Source: Tenacibaculum sp. AHE14PA (lineage in GTDB: Bacteria > Bacteroidota > Bacteroidia > Flavobacteriales > Flavobacteriaceae). From it: a DNA stretch of 64,000 bases. The DNA is taken from positions 620,001 to 684,000 of the forward strand of contig NZ_CP058983.1 of assembly GCF_019278465.1 (NCBI RefSeq), read 5' to 3'. Of this stretch, positions 1 to 8,791 are shown piece by piece (positions within the stretch are counted from its first letter, which is position 1; the number at the start of each line of letters is the position of its first letter). A model generated the notes under the pieces. That model was not told the origin of the DNA, ran no database searches, and saw only the letters and a program-made list of their open reading frames with translations. The position numbers and the translations under genes are program-made.

Positions 1-282
1 TAGCTTTATAGTTACCCCAGATAAACTCAAAATGATGTAGTAAATTCTGATCGTCATTGCGAACGAAGTGAAGCAATCTCTTTTTGAGAGGTAAGATTAC
101 TTCGTCATTCTTCCTCGTAATGACGAAGTAATCATCGTCTGTCTGAACTTTTTATCTAGCTTTATAGTTACCCCAGATAAACTCAAAATGATGTAGTAAA
201 TTCTGATCGTCATTGCGAACGAAGTGAAGCAATCTCTTTTTGAGAGGTAAGATTACTTCGTCATTCTTCCTCGTAATGACGA
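1..282. repeat. Two 126-bp direct repeats with internal inverted repeat
   Basis: Positions 1-126 and 157-282 read as the same 126-bp sequence, separated by 30 bp. Each copy holds an imperfect inverted repeat: one arm around cgtcattgcgaacgaag, the other around cttcctcgtaatgacg. Each could therefore fold into a long hairpin. This resembles REP or MITE-like intergenic repeats common in low-GC bacteria. No ORF fits inside. The first copy starts at the window edge, so the array may continue to the left. Confidence 0.8.
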
Positions 283-292
283 TACATTTCCC

Positions 293-368
293 GTCAAGCT
301 AAACTTGTTTCAGCTTGACATCATGATTAATTGTCAACCTTTATGGGATTCCGAAATAAATTCGGAAT
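293..368. repeat. Two short intergenic hairpins
   Basis: Two perfect 8-bp stems lie downstream of the glycosyltransferase gene: GTCAAGCT/AGCTTGAC (293-300 with 312-319) and ATTCCGAA/TTCGGAAT (348-355 with 361-368). Neither has a strong T-run. They look like dispersed palindromic repeats rather than classic terminators, though they may still end the minus-strand operon. Confidence 0.55.
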
Positions 369-377
369 GATGTAATT

Positions 378-1334
378 TTATTTTTCAGGAAAAAACTTCG
401 ATTCTAAAAAACCCAAACCGTAACCAATAAACTGTGTAAAAGAAGTGATAATACTTAAAAAAGCTACTTTTATATTTTTATTCTCAATTAATGCATCTAT
501 AAACAGTAGCGTAAAGTAAAATCCGTAGAAAGCAATAAAATACCAATAGCCAAAAATTGCAAAAAGAGCACTCATATCAAATCCGATAATAAATAAACTC
601 GGAAACCAATACGTGATTTTAGCTGTTTCTGGATACTTTTTATTTAAAATTGGCCTTGCTGTTCCGAATGAATAAATTTGTTTAAAAAACTGAAGTATCG
701 TGCTTCTACGTTTATGATATACAAAGGCTTTTTCAATTAACTGTGTTTCTAATCCGTTTTCCCATAAACGAAATGTTAAATCGATATCTTCACCGGTTTT
801 CATTTTAGAGAACCCATTTGTTTTTCCGAAAGCTTTCCGCGATAAACCTAAATTAAAACTTCGTGGCTGAAACTTACCAACACCTTTTTTCTTACCTCTA
901 ATTCCGCCTGTAGTTAAAACCGACGTCATCGAATAATTAATTGCTTTCTGTAAATCGGTAAAACTTTTATGCGCGGCATCTGGACCACCAAAAGCATCTG
1001 TAAAATTATTTTCTAAGGCTTTTTTTACTTCTGATACATATTGAGGCGGAACGATAACGTCACTATCTAAAATTATAAAGTAGTTTCCGGTAGCTTGTTG
1101 CATTCCGTAATTCCTACTTGCTCCTGCTCCGCTATTTTCTTTAAAAAAATATTTTAAATCAAGTTGATTTTTATATTTCTCTACAATATTCTCCGACGAA
1201 TCTTCTGAGCCATCTTCTATAATAACAACTTCAAAATCATCAGAAAAATCTTGTTTTGTAAGACTTTCTAACAATTCATCTATTTCTTGCGGACGATTGT
1301 AAACCGGAATTATTATGGAGAAATTTAGTTTCAT
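378..1334 (-). CDS. Glycosyltransferase family 2 with C-terminal membrane segments
   Basis: This is a predicted inverting glycosyltransferase of the GT2/GT-A fold, which moves a sugar from a nucleotide-sugar to a glycan or lipid acceptor at the inner membrane face. The N-terminus carries the nucleotide-binding strand (FSIIIPVYNRP, residues 5-15), the metal-binding DSD is at 90-92, and an acidic GEDIDLTFRLW motif follows the catalytic core. The last third holds two or three hydrophobic segments, suggesting membrane attachment. I chose the ATG at 1334 over an upstream start because it overlaps the stop of the DUF3050 gene as TAATG, a sign of translational coupling. Donor and acceptor cannot be told from sequence. 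Confidence 0.85.
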   Translation of the reverse strand: MKLNFSIIIPVYNRPQEIDELLESLTKQDFSDDFEVVIIEDGSEDSSENIVEKYKNQLDLKYFFKENSGAGASRNYGMQQATGNYFIILDSDVIVPPQYVSEVKKALENNFTDAFGGPDAAHKSFTDLQKAINYSMTSVLTTGGIRGKKKGVGKFQPRSFNLGLSRKAFGKTNGFSKMKTGEDIDLTFRLWENGLETQLIEKAFVYHKRRSTILQFFKQIYSFGTARPILNKKYPETAKITYWFPSLFIIGFDMSALFAIFGYWYFIAFYGFYFTLLFIDALIENKNIKVAFLSIITSFTQFIGYGLGFLESKFFPEK

Positions 1335-2113
1335 TAGTTCACAGTATTGTTTATTATTTGCCTTGATATTCCGTCCCAAAGATTAATTCTTTTCCTTAAA
1401 GATTCTTTAGCATAATATAAAACATCATTCCACTTTTGTGCATCATTACCGCATAATTCTTCTATCATCCTTAAAGATAATGGCCCATGTTCGTCTCCAT
1501 CTAACTCTATATGTCTTTTTAAATAATAGGTTAGTTTATTGTAGTTTAAAGTTGAGTTATCTTCTGTATTCTTAATAATTTCTAAAAACATATCCGGAAT
1601 CACATCTTCTCTTCCAAAAGTAAAACTAGCCGCTATAATATGAGGTTCTTGAGTGTTAATTACGTTAAAAGAAAATGACACAAACTCCTTTACTTCTTTT
1701 AAAACTAAACACTTGTTTAAAGATTCATCAATAGTATTATGCTCTATAATGCTATTTATAAAACTAGCTATTTCAACTGTACTTGCTTCTGCTTGCTTCA
1801 TAGCATCAATATACATTTCGAAATGACTTTTAGGTTCTCCTAATTCATTTACATCTGTTTCTTCCCCTAAAACTATTTCATTAATAAATCTTGCTGTTTT
1901 AGGATTTACTACAGGAAGCCAAGGCAAGGTAGTACATGTTAATTTTTCTTGTAAAGCTTTTAACAACGACATAAAATCCCATACCGCAAAAACATGTGAC
2001 TCCATAAATATCTTTACATCCTCTATCGTTTTTAAGGATGTATATAAAGTATGCTCTTTTAACTGTTTTCTTAAAGGAGCCAACTCTTTTTCAATATCTA
2101 AAATTGTATTCAT
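1334..2113 (-). CDS. DUF3050 family protein, heme-oxygenase-like fold
   Basis: The protein of about 259 residues resembles the DUF3050 family, which I recall being placed with the heme oxygenase/TENA-like helical folds. It is rich in helices and has no signal peptide or membrane segment. Acidic and histidine residues that could form a metal site are visible in [10 protein letters not shown] near the N-terminus, in GEETDVNE, and in [11 protein letters not shown] near the C-terminus. That arrangement recalls heme-oxygenase-like diiron oxidases, but this is inference. I take the ATG at 2113 ([11 protein letters not shown]) rather than the longer ORF start, whose extra 15 residues look like intergenic sequence. 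It is coupled by a one-base overlap to the downstream glycosyltransferase. Confidence 0.6.
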   Translation of the reverse strand: MNTILDIEKELAPLRKQLKEHTLYTSLKTIEDVKIFMESHVFAVWDFMSLLKALQEKLTCTTLPWLPVVNPKTARFINEIVLGEETDVNELGEPKSHFEMYIDAMKQAEASTVEIASFINSIIEHNTIDESLNKCLVLKEVKEFVSFSFNVINTQEPHIIAASFTFGREDVIPDMFLEIIKNTEDNSTLNYNKLTYYLKRHIELDGDEHGPLSLRMIEELCGNDAQKWNDVLYYAKESLRKRINLWDGISRQIINNTVN

Positions 2114-2186
2114 TTTAATAATTTTATCAATAAAAAATGCAAATCTAACGACTTGCATTTTTTATTCTTTATCACTTTACCTAATA

Positions 2187-2993
2187 TTACTCGAATTTTT
2201 CCATTACGGCTTCACTCACTCCCATATTAGAGAATCCGCCATCATGAAATAAATTCTGTAAAGTTACTTTTTTAGTTAAATCAGAAAACATCGAAATCGT
2301 ATAATCTGCACATTCTAATGCGGTTGCATTACCTAGTGGAGACATTTTTTCGGCGTATGAAATAAATCCGTCAAACCCTTTTACTCCTTGTCCAGCAGTA
2401 GTTGGTGTTGGTGATTGAGAAATCGTATTAACACGAACTTTTTGGTCACGACCAAAGAAGTATCCAAAACTACGGGCAATCGACTCTAAATAGGCTTTAT
2501 TATCGGCCATATCGTTATAATCAGGAAAAACTCTTTGCGCCGCCATGTAGGTTAACGCAACAATGCTTCCCCATTCATTCATAGCTTCTTTGTTGTATAA
2601 AACATTCATTACTTTGTGAAAAGACACCGCAGAAACATCCCAACCTTTGCTAGTAAAATCATATTTAGAATCGGTATAATGACGTCCTTTACGAACATTT
2701 ACCGACATACCGATTGAGTGTAAAACGAAATCGATTTTACCTCCTAAAATTTCCATAGACTTTTCAACTAAATTTGTTAAATCTTCCATAGAAGTAGCAT
2801 CAGCAGGTATAATTTCTGATCCTGTTTTGGCTGCTAATTCTTTAATATTCCCCATACGCATTGCAATCGGTGCATTGGTTAATACAAACTCTGCTCCTTC
2901 TTCATGTGCACGTTCAGCTACTTTCCAAGCAATAGAGTTTTCATCTAATGCGCCAAAAATAATTCCTTTTTTACCTTTTAATAAATTGTACAT
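2187..2993 (-). CDS. fabI: Enoyl-[acyl-carrier-protein] reductase FabI
   Basis: FabI reduces the trans-2-enoyl-ACP intermediate with NADH in the last step of each fatty-acid elongation cycle, in the cytoplasm. The 268-residue length fits the family. It is an atypical short-chain dehydrogenase: a glycine-containing dinucleotide loop near residues 13-20 (FGALDENSIAW), a VLHSIGMS strand, and the catalytic Tyr-x6-Lys seen as YNDMADNKA. The final third holds the usual SPTPTTAGQGVKGFDG substrate-loop region. It lies just downstream of a TPR gene in the recN cluster. A general SDR oxidoreductase is the alternative, but the Tyr-x6-Lys spacing and the overall pattern favour FabI. Confidence 0.85.
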   Translation of the reverse strand: MYNLLKGKKGIIFGALDENSIAWKVAERAHEEGAEFVLTNAPIAMRMGNIKELAAKTGSEIIPADATSMEDLTNLVEKSMEILGGKIDFVLHSIGMSVNVRKGRHYTDSKYDFTSKGWDVSAVSFHKVMNVLYNKEAMNEWGSIVALTYMAAQRVFPDYNDMADNKAYLESIARSFGYFFGRDQKVRVNTISQSPTPTTAGQGVKGFDGFISYAEKMSPLGNATALECADYTISMFSDLTKKVTLQNLFHDGGFSNMGVSEAVMEKFE

Positions 2994-3003
2994 AATTATA
3001 TGT

Positions 3004-3519
3004 TTAATCGTTAATAAGTTTTAACTTTTGTAAAATACTCATTTTACTTTTAACCCTATTTACAGATGCATATACTTCATCTATAAACTGGTTATTAATA
3101 GCTGATTTTACAGATAGTTTATATTGTTTAAAAGCATTCATTAATTCCCCTTTTAACTCATATGCTTGTCCCATTTTATTATAAATAGTTCCCTTGTCTG
3201 CAATATTATTATCAATTGCTTTTTTCCCGAAAACTAGCATTTGATCAAAAAGATTCATTTCTATAAGTAAATAGGCATAATTCGTATAAACTCCTTGATG
3301 ATTTGGAGCGAATTTTATAGCCAATTCTAAGTGGTTTTTGGCTTTTGGATGATTGTTAAATTTCACACTGTACAACCAACCTAAATGATTATGTGCCCTA
3401 CCGTAATCTGGATATTCATTTAATAAATCTCTTAAAACTTCTTTTGCCTCAATAATTTTATTTTCTTCTATTAATTGATCTGCTTCAAAAAATAAGTTTT
3501 CTGCATTGTTTTCGCTCAT
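3004..3519 (-). CDS. Tetratricopeptide repeat protein
   Basis: This is a 171-residue soluble protein built of TPR-like helix pairs. At least three repeats are visible, for example around EAKEVLRDLLNEYPDYGRAH, KAKNHLELAIKFAPN and AFKQYKLSVKSAI. TPR proteins act as protein-protein adaptors, and nothing here names a partner. There is no signal peptide, so it is probably cytoplasmic. The gene follows recN by only four bases and precedes fabI, so it is likely co-transcribed with both. A specific function cannot be assigned. Confidence 0.75.
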   Translation of the reverse strand: MSENNAENLFFEADQLIEENKIIEAKEVLRDLLNEYPDYGRAHNHLGWLYSVKFNNHPKAKNHLELAIKFAPNHQGVYTNYAYLLIEMNLFDQMLVFGKKAIDNNIADKGTIYNKMGQAYELKGELMNAFKQYKLSVKSAINNQFIDEVYASVNRVKSKMSILQKLKLIND

Positions 3520-3523
3520 AATT

Positions 3524-5176
3524 TTAATTCAATAACTCTTTGGCGTGTGTTAAAGCGCTTTCAGAAATGTCTTTTCCGCTTAACATTTCTGCTATTTCTA
3601 TTACTCTTTCATCATTAGACAACAACTTTAAATTAGATGTTGTAACGCCTTTTTCTTCGCCTTTATAAACTTTATAATGCTGTAATCCTTTCGCTGCTAT
3701 TTGTGGTAAATGTGTAATAGTAATTACCTGCATACTTGTACTCATATCTTGCATTATTTTTGCTATTTTGTTTGAAACTTCACCTGAAACTCCAGTATCT
3801 ATTTCGTCAAAAATAATGGTTGGTAATTGTATGTTTTCTGATAATATTTTTTTGATTGATAACATTATTCTAGATAATTCTCCACCAGAAGCTACTTTTT
3901 TAAGCTCTCCGAAATTACCACCTTTATTTGCAGAGAATAAAAAATCTAATACATCTTTTCCGTTTGTAAAATACTCTTTTGATGCTGTTATTTTTATAGA
4001 AAAACGTGCATTTGGCATCCCTAATTCTGTTAACAAAAACTCTAAGGCTTTTTGTAATTTCGGAATTGCCTTGTTTCTAGATTTTGTTATCATCACTGCA
4101 ACTTCATCTAACTTTTTAGAAACTTCATTTATCTCAGCATTTTTTGCTTCAATTAACGTTCCTGCATTGGCTACTTGCGATACTTTTTCTGATAATGTTT
4201 CGTGGATAGCCTGTAAATCTTTAATCGAATCTACCGAGTGTTTTTTCTGAAGGTTGTAAATTAATTGCAATCTATCATTTAATTCTTCTATTTCATTCGG
4301 ATTAAAATCTACCGCTTCATTCTCATTTTCTAGTTCAGAAACAACATCATCTAACTCTAATTTAATACTTGTAACTCTGTTAGAAATTTCTTCATATTTT
4401 TTAGAATATCCTTTTATTTTTTGCAAACTATTTTCTAGCGAATACAATAAATTTTGTAATCCTATTTCTTCATTTACTGATATCTCTAAAGATTCTGATA
4501 AACTCAGTTTTATTTCTTCTATGTTATTTAATCGCTCTAATTTTTCTTCTAAGGCTTCTTGCTCATCACTTTTTAAATTTGCTTCTTCTAACTCGTTAAA
4601 TAAATGCAAATTATACTCATGCTGTTCGTTGGATTTTTCAGTTTCTTGCTGAAGAATTTTAAGCTCTTTATTTAATGCTGAATACTTTTTTAACCCTCTT
4701 TTATAAGATGCTATTTTTGGTTGGTTTTTAGCCAAGGCGTCTAGCACAGAAAACTGAAAACTAACATCGGAAAGTTGTGATGTTTGATGTTGAGAGTGAA
4801 TATCAATCAGTTTTGTTTTTAAAGCTGTTAAAACCGATAAGTTTACAGGTGTATCATTTACAAAAGCTCTCGACTTACCAGAAGGAAGAATTTCTCTTCG
4901 AATAATCGTTTCGGTTTCATAATCTACATCTAGTTTTTCGAATAAACGTTGTAAATCATAACCTTCAACAGCAAATTTAGCTTCAATAACACACTTTTTT
5001 TCAGTGTTTTTTAAAGATGATAAATCTGCACGGTTTCCCATTACCAAGCCCAAGGCTCCTAATAAAATGGATTTCCCTGCTCCGGTTTCACCTGTTATGA
5101 TTGATAAACCTTTTGTAAAATCAATCGATAACTGATTGATTAACGCGTAATTATGTATGGATAATTGTATAAGCAA
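3524..5176 (-). CDS. recN: DNA repair protein RecN
   Basis: RecN is an SMC-like ATPase that acts early in recombinational repair of double-strand breaks and helps hold broken ends together. The 550-residue protein has a Walker A loop GETGAGKS at residues 29-36. A long heptad-rich coiled coil fills the middle, roughly residues 150-370. The ABC signature SGGELSR and Walker B IIFDEIDTGVSG sit in the C-terminal head. The length and split-ATPase layout are typical. It sits in a minus-strand run after porD and a candidate small membrane gene, with the TPR gene following directly. Confidence 0.95.
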   Translation of the reverse strand: MLIQLSIHNYALINQLSIDFTKGLSIITGETGAGKSILLGALGLVMGNRADLSSLKNTEKKCVIEAKFAVEGYDLQRLFEKLDVDYETETIIRREILPSGKSRAFVNDTPVNLSVLTALKTKLIDIHSQHQTSQLSDVSFQFSVLDALAKNQPKIASYKRGLKKYSALNKELKILQQETEKSNEQHEYNLHLFNELEEANLKSDEQEALEEKLERLNNIEEIKLSLSESLEISVNEEIGLQNLLYSLENSLQKIKGYSKKYEEISNRVTSIKLELDDVVSELENENEAVDFNPNEIEELNDRLQLIYNLQKKHSVDSIKDLQAIHETLSEKVSQVANAGTLIEAKNAEINEVSKKLDEVAVMITKSRNKAIPKLQKALEFLLTELGMPNARFSIKITASKEYFTNGKDVLDFLFSANKGGNFGELKKVASGGELSRIMLSIKKILSENIQLPTIIFDEIDTGVSGEVSNKIAKIMQDMSTSMQVITITHLPQIAAKGLQHYKVYKGEEKGVTTSNLKLLSNDERVIEIAEMLSGKDISESALTHAKELLN

Positions 5177-5245
5177 ATTCTATTCTTTAAAAGAATAAAA
5201 ATACAAATTTTGATTGAATTATAGCACTTTAAAAAGAACGGAAGT

Positions 5246-5371
5246 TTATTGTTTTTTTCTTCTTGAGAATACGTTATCAATTATAATTGATAAAAGCACA
5301 AAAGCTAGTAAAAAACTTCTTGTTTTACCCAAGCCATTATTTATAATTCCAGTTGAAATCACATATAACAT
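5246..5371 (-). CDS. Candidate small membrane protein, 41 residues
   Basis: This short ORF between porD and recN encodes a peptide starting MLYVISTGIINNG and ending in a positively charged SRRKKQ tail. A hydrophobic helix (FLLAFVLLSIIID) is followed by basic residues, as in an inner-membrane single-pass protein. The reading frame stays open further upstream, up to a stop just after the porD stop codon, and adds another hydrophobic stretch (IVSITVLSIS). It lacks an ATG there, so the true start could be a rare codon. It is co-directional with its neighbours. I do not recognise a family; the composition and location make it plausible but not certain. Confidence 0.4.
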   Translation of the reverse strand: MLYVISTGIINNGLGKTRSFLLAFVLLSIIIDNVFSRRKKQ

Positions 5372-5414
5372 ACTAATTGAAAGAACTGTTATAGAAACTA
5401 TTCTAGTTTTTTAC

Positions 5415-6305
5415 CTACTTAATTTTCTTCCACTTACCTTTATAGGTAGGTGCTATTTTCGATAAAACACTTAACATTTGCTGTGTGTTTTTAGTAGGCT
5501 TCCCGTCAGAAAAAACACTTGCTATTTCATCACTTTTTGCATCTAAAAAAACACGTACCATATAATTGCCTATTGCTATATTGTATAGCTTATCTAACGC
5601 TATTACATTTTTCTCTATAGTTTCTTTAGCAACTTCTTTAGTATTTAAGAAGTTATCAAATCCGTTTCTATGATAATCGTAATAAATAGAACGCAACGAA
5701 CTAAATTTAGATGACAATAAATTATCTATCAACGCAAAACGGTTTTGTTTTCCTACTTGATTTTGCCAACCTAATTCGCCATTAGATTGTGCTTGTAAGA
5801 TTACATTTTCTGCTGCTTTCAGGTAATCTGTTCCTCCTTTTAAAGCAAACGTATCTGCATCTACACCAATAATTGTATATGCATAAAAAGCAATGACTGA
5901 TATTAAATTTGATTCGTAAGTATTAGGGTTAAAATTTAACGGATCAAATTCGTTGTAACGAAAATTAAAATTAGTATCATTAAGGTTTAATACAGGTGTT
6001 GCATAGCTAGAACCGTAAACAGGTCTTGTAGATTGTACCTGAATACTTGCTCTAAAATTATTGCCATTTTGCTCGTTTACAATAATTGTAAAAGCGCAAT
6101 TAATACGTTCTTGTTGTTTAAAACTTTTGTTTGTCCACTGTTTTTCATTAATAAATTCAGTTAATGATTTTTCAAGGGTTTCATAAACCTGCTTATTACT
6201 ACTCTGAACTTTATCTGTATTTATAGTAACTAAAGCATTAAGCTCTTGCGACTGTATTGTAAAAACTGATGATAAAATAAAAACTAAAAAGAAAAACTTA
6301 CGCAT
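5415..6305 (-). CDS. porD: Type IX secretion-associated PorD/DUF4835 protein
   Basis: The 296-residue protein matches the DUF4835 family, named PorD in type IX secretion annotation and restricted to Bacteroidota. An N-terminal signal peptide (MRKFFFLVFILSSVFTIQS, cleaved near QSQ) places it in the periplasm or at the outer membrane. The mature part begins ELNALVTINTDKVQ and carries the DPLNFNPNTYESNLISVIAFYAY segment in its middle. Its exact role in T9SS is not established as far as I know. It follows coaBC downstream of bamD and rpoZ, a common order in flavobacteria by my recollection. Confidence in the family is good; the role is inferred from the family name. Confidence 0.8.
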   Translation of the reverse strand: MRKFFFLVFILSSVFTIQSQELNALVTINTDKVQSSNKQVYETLEKSLTEFINEKQWTNKSFKQQERINCAFTIIVNEQNGNNFRASIQVQSTRPVYGSSYATPVLNLNDTNFNFRYNEFDPLNFNPNTYESNLISVIAFYAYTIIGVDADTFALKGGTDYLKAAENVILQAQSNGELGWQNQVGKQNRFALIDNLLSSKFSSLRSIYYDYHRNGFDNFLNTKEVAKETIEKNVIALDKLYNIAIGNYMVRVFLDAKSDEIASVFSDGKPTKNTQQMLSVLSKIAPTYKGKWKKIK

Positions 6306-6321
6306 TTAATATAATTTTATT

Positions 6322-6423
6322 TGTCAGTTCGAGTACAGTAGATATCTATTAAATCTTTCGATAAACTGCGTTTATATCTTCAAAGTAAAACATTCTACTT
6401 TTCAATAATACTCGAGAAGACGA
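6322..6423. repeat. Imperfect palindromic intergenic element
   Basis: Between porD and coaBC a segment begins tgtcagttcgagta and ends with an approximate inverted copy, tactcgagaagacga. The same terminal motif bounds the better conserved element at 58911-59044. This looks like a decayed copy of a dispersed flavobacterial palindromic repeat. It contains no ORF. Confidence 0.5.
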
Positions 6424-6431
6424 TCGTTATT

Positions 6432-7640
6432 TTAACTAACTTTGCTTATAATCTCGTTTATAATATCTACCGCTACTGCTTTTTTAGATTTTAACTCGAA
6501 TGATTTCTCATTAAATTCTGCATCAATAACTGTAATTTTATTTGTATCAGTTGCAAAACCTGCCCCTTTATCTTGCAGTGAATTTAAGATAATTAAATCT
6601 AAATTCTTTTTTACTATTTTGCCTTTAGCATTTTCTACTTCATTTTCTGTTTCTAAAGCAAAACCTACTAATAACTGATTCTTTTTAGTTTCGCCTAAAG
6701 ATTTTAAAATGTCTTTTGTAGGTTCTAACTCTATTACTAACGATGAATCTTTCTTTTTTATTTTCTGTGTAGCCACATTTTTTGGTCGATAATCTGCTAC
6801 AGCTGCCGATAAAATAGCAATATCTGCTTCACCGTAATATTTATGACAAGCATTATACATTTCTTCTGCAGATTTTACATCAACTCTATGAATAAAAGAA
6901 TGATTTACTTTTTGATGTGATGGCCCTGAAATTAAAAAAACTTCGGCTCCTAAATTAGCAGCTGCTTTTGCTATTTCAAATCCCATTTTACCTGAAGAAT
7001 GATTTCCTATAAAACGAACAGGATCAATTGCCTCATAAGTTGGACCTGCAGTGAGTAATATTTTTTTTCCTCGAAGTGGTAATTTAGAAACAATATCTTT
7101 TTCTATAAAAGAAACAATATCTTCTGGCTCTGCCATACGACCTTCTCCAACCAATCCGCTTGCTAATTCACCTGAAGTAGCTGGAATTAATATATTTCCA
7201 AAGTCTTGTAAACTATCTAGACTCTTTTTAGTTGATGGGTGTTGATACATATCTAAATCCATTGCTGGTGCAAAATAAACTGGACATTTTGCTGATAAAT
7301 ATGTTGCTAACAATAAGTTATCACAAGTACCGTTTGTCATTTTAGACAAGGTATTTGCGGTGGCAGGAGCAACAATCATAATATCTGCCCAAAGACCTAA
7401 ATCAACATGATTGTTCCATAACTCGTTTTCATCTTCTTTTTCGTAAAAAGTAGAATGAACCGGGTTTTTAGATAATGTGGAAAGTGTAAGTGGAGTAATA
7501 AAATCTTTAGACGCAGGAGTCATTACTACCGTAACTTCTGCGCCAGATTTTATAAATAAACGAACTAAGTTCGCTGTTTTGTACGCGGCAATACCAGCGG
7601 TAACACCAAGTAATACTTTTTTACCGCTTAATACAGACAT
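6432..7640 (-). CDS. coaBC: Bifunctional phosphopantothenoylcysteine decarboxylase/synthetase CoaBC
   Basis: CoaBC makes 4'-phosphopantetheine for coenzyme A in two steps. The C-terminal CoaB half joins 4'-phosphopantothenate to cysteine using CTP, and the N-terminal CoaC half decarboxylates the product with FMN. CoaC motifs are clear: active-site His78 in NNHVDLG and the PAMDLDMYQHP loop at 125-135. The CoaB half starts near residue 190 with KKILLTAGPTYEAIDPVRF and GNHSSGKMG. One oddity: the position aligning with the reductive cysteine of the E. coli flap motif (ACGD) is Ser161 here (ELASGLVGEGRM). Total length, 402 residues, is normal. The gene directly follows rpoZ, with a one-base gap. 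Confidence 0.95.
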   Translation of the reverse strand: MSVLSGKKVLLGVTAGIAAYKTANLVRLFIKSGAEVTVVMTPASKDFITPLTLSTLSKNPVHSTFYEKEDENELWNNHVDLGLWADIMIVAPATANTLSKMTNGTCDNLLLATYLSAKCPVYFAPAMDLDMYQHPSTKKSLDSLQDFGNILIPATSGELASGLVGEGRMAEPEDIVSFIEKDIVSKLPLRGKKILLTAGPTYEAIDPVRFIGNHSSGKMGFEIAKAAANLGAEVFLISGPSHQKVNHSFIHRVDVKSAEEMYNACHKYYGEADIAILSAAVADYRPKNVATQKIKKKDSSLVIELEPTKDILKSLGETKKNQLLVGFALETENEVENAKGKIVKKNLDLIILNSLQDKGAGFATDTNKITVIDAEFNEKSFELKSKKAVAVDIINEIISKVS

Positions 7641-7641
7641 A

Positions 7642-7962
7642 TTATTCTACGTCTGGAGTTCTGTGATATACTTTACCGTTTAGCCATTCGTCTAATGCTA
7701 TAGCATGAGGCTTTGGCAAACGCTCGTAAAATTTAGAAACTTCAATTTGTTCTTTGTTTTCAAACACTTCTTCTAAGCTATCGTTATAAGTAGCAAACTC
7801 ATCTAACTTATCAACTAATTCTTTCTTTAAATCAGAATTAATTTGATTCGCTCTTTTTGCTATGATAGAAATAGCTTCGTAAATGTTTTCTGTTGGAGCT
7901 TCGATAGCTTCTTTGTTATAAGTAATAGTACTTAATGCCGCTTTCGTTTCTTTATAATCCAT
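7642..7962 (-). CDS. rpoZ: DNA-directed RNA polymerase omega subunit
   Basis: This 106-residue protein is the Bacteroidota form of omega, the small RNA polymerase subunit that helps fold and hold beta-prime. The core segment (TENIYEAISIIAKRANQINSD) matches the conserved omega helix containing the A-x-R-A-x-Q/N pattern. A longer C-terminal extension ending KVYHRTPDVE is typical of the phylum by my recollection. It sits three bases after bamD and one base before coaBC, and the rpoZ-coaBC adjacency is widespread in bacteria. This is almost certainly a co-transcribed unit. Confidence 0.9.
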   Translation of the reverse strand: MDYKETKAALSTITYNKEAIEAPTENIYEAISIIAKRANQINSDLKKELVDKLDEFATYNDSLEEVFENKEQIEVSKFYERLPKPHAIALDEWLNGKVYHRTPDVE

Positions 7963-7965
7963 TTT

Positions 7966-8787
7966 TTAACTTTTAACTAATTGTTCTTGTTCCTTGTTTA
8001 ATGTTGCTAACATTTCATTTGAATCTCCCATAAATTTAGATTTAGGGAAGCTTCTCTTTAACTTATCATACGCTTTTATAGCAGCTTTAATTCTTTCAGC
8101 TTTTCTACGTTGCGTACTTTTTAACACAAAATCATGTGCTGCTTTTAAACGAAAATATAATGCCTCTTCTTTATATTTAGTTCCTAAATAGTCTGATAAT
8201 AAGTTATCGAAAGCAACAATTGCTGCTCTATAATTTCTAGAATCATAAGCAGCTGTTTTGTAATATGTTTTTGCAATTTCAAATGCTTTTTTCTCTAATT
8301 TATTACGCAACTCAGCATAATACTTATTTGCTTCGTCTAATTTATCAGAATCTGGATACCTATCAATAAATCCTTGAAAAGATTCTAAGGCTTTATTTGT
8401 ATCTGTTGGATCTAAACTAAAACTTGGCGCTGCTTTATAATAGCTTAATGCTGATAAAAAAGCTGCTTCTTCTCTTTTAGAACTTTTAGGATAATTTCTT
8501 GTAAATCTATTAAAGTAATATCCTGCTATACTATAGTTTTTCTCATTAAAATTAGATTGAGAAACCATAAATTGTATACGTTCCATTTGTGGTTTACCAC
8601 GAAATGAAGGTGTTACTTTCTCGAACAAACGTAAGGCTTTACTGTACTTTTGTGTTTCGTACATTTTTACGGCCATTTTGTATTGCTCCTCAACACTTCC
8701 CTTATTTAAGGTTTTGTGATATGAACTACAAGATTGTAACATTATTAGTGCTACAACTAAATACGCTAAATTTTTAATTTTTTGCAT
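7966..8787 (-). CDS. bamD: Outer membrane assembly lipoprotein BamD
   Basis: BamD is an essential lipoprotein of the BAM complex, which folds beta-barrel proteins into the outer membrane. The 273-residue protein starts with a lipoprotein signal ending LMLQSC-like, with the lipidated cysteine at residue 20. TPR-like helical repeats follow through the chain (KALRLFEKVTPSF, AGYYFNRFTRNYPKS, ALESFQGFIDRYPDS, AIVAFDNLLSDY). It is the first gene of a bamD-rpoZ-coaBC-porD cluster. A promoter -7 motif lies only four bases upstream of the ATG, so the transcript is probably leaderless or nearly so. Confidence 0.92.
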   Translation of the reverse strand: MQKIKNLAYLVVALIMLQSCSSYHKTLNKGSVEEQYKMAVKMYETQKYSKALRLFEKVTPSFRGKPQMERIQFMVSQSNFNEKNYSIAGYYFNRFTRNYPKSSKREEAAFLSALSYYKAAPSFSLDPTDTNKALESFQGFIDRYPDSDKLDEANKYYAELRNKLEKKAFEIAKTYYKTAAYDSRNYRAAIVAFDNLLSDYLGTKYKEEALYFRLKAAHDFVLKSTQRRKAERIKAAIKAYDKLKRSFPKSKFMGDSNEMLATLNKEQEQLVKS

Positions 8788-8791
8788 TTGG

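Noticed and set aside
5214..5465. Plus-strand ORF of 83 residues antisense to the porD-recN gap
   Set aside because: It overlaps the porD 3' end in antisense, and a better small ORF lies on the minus strand. Its composition looks like a shadow.
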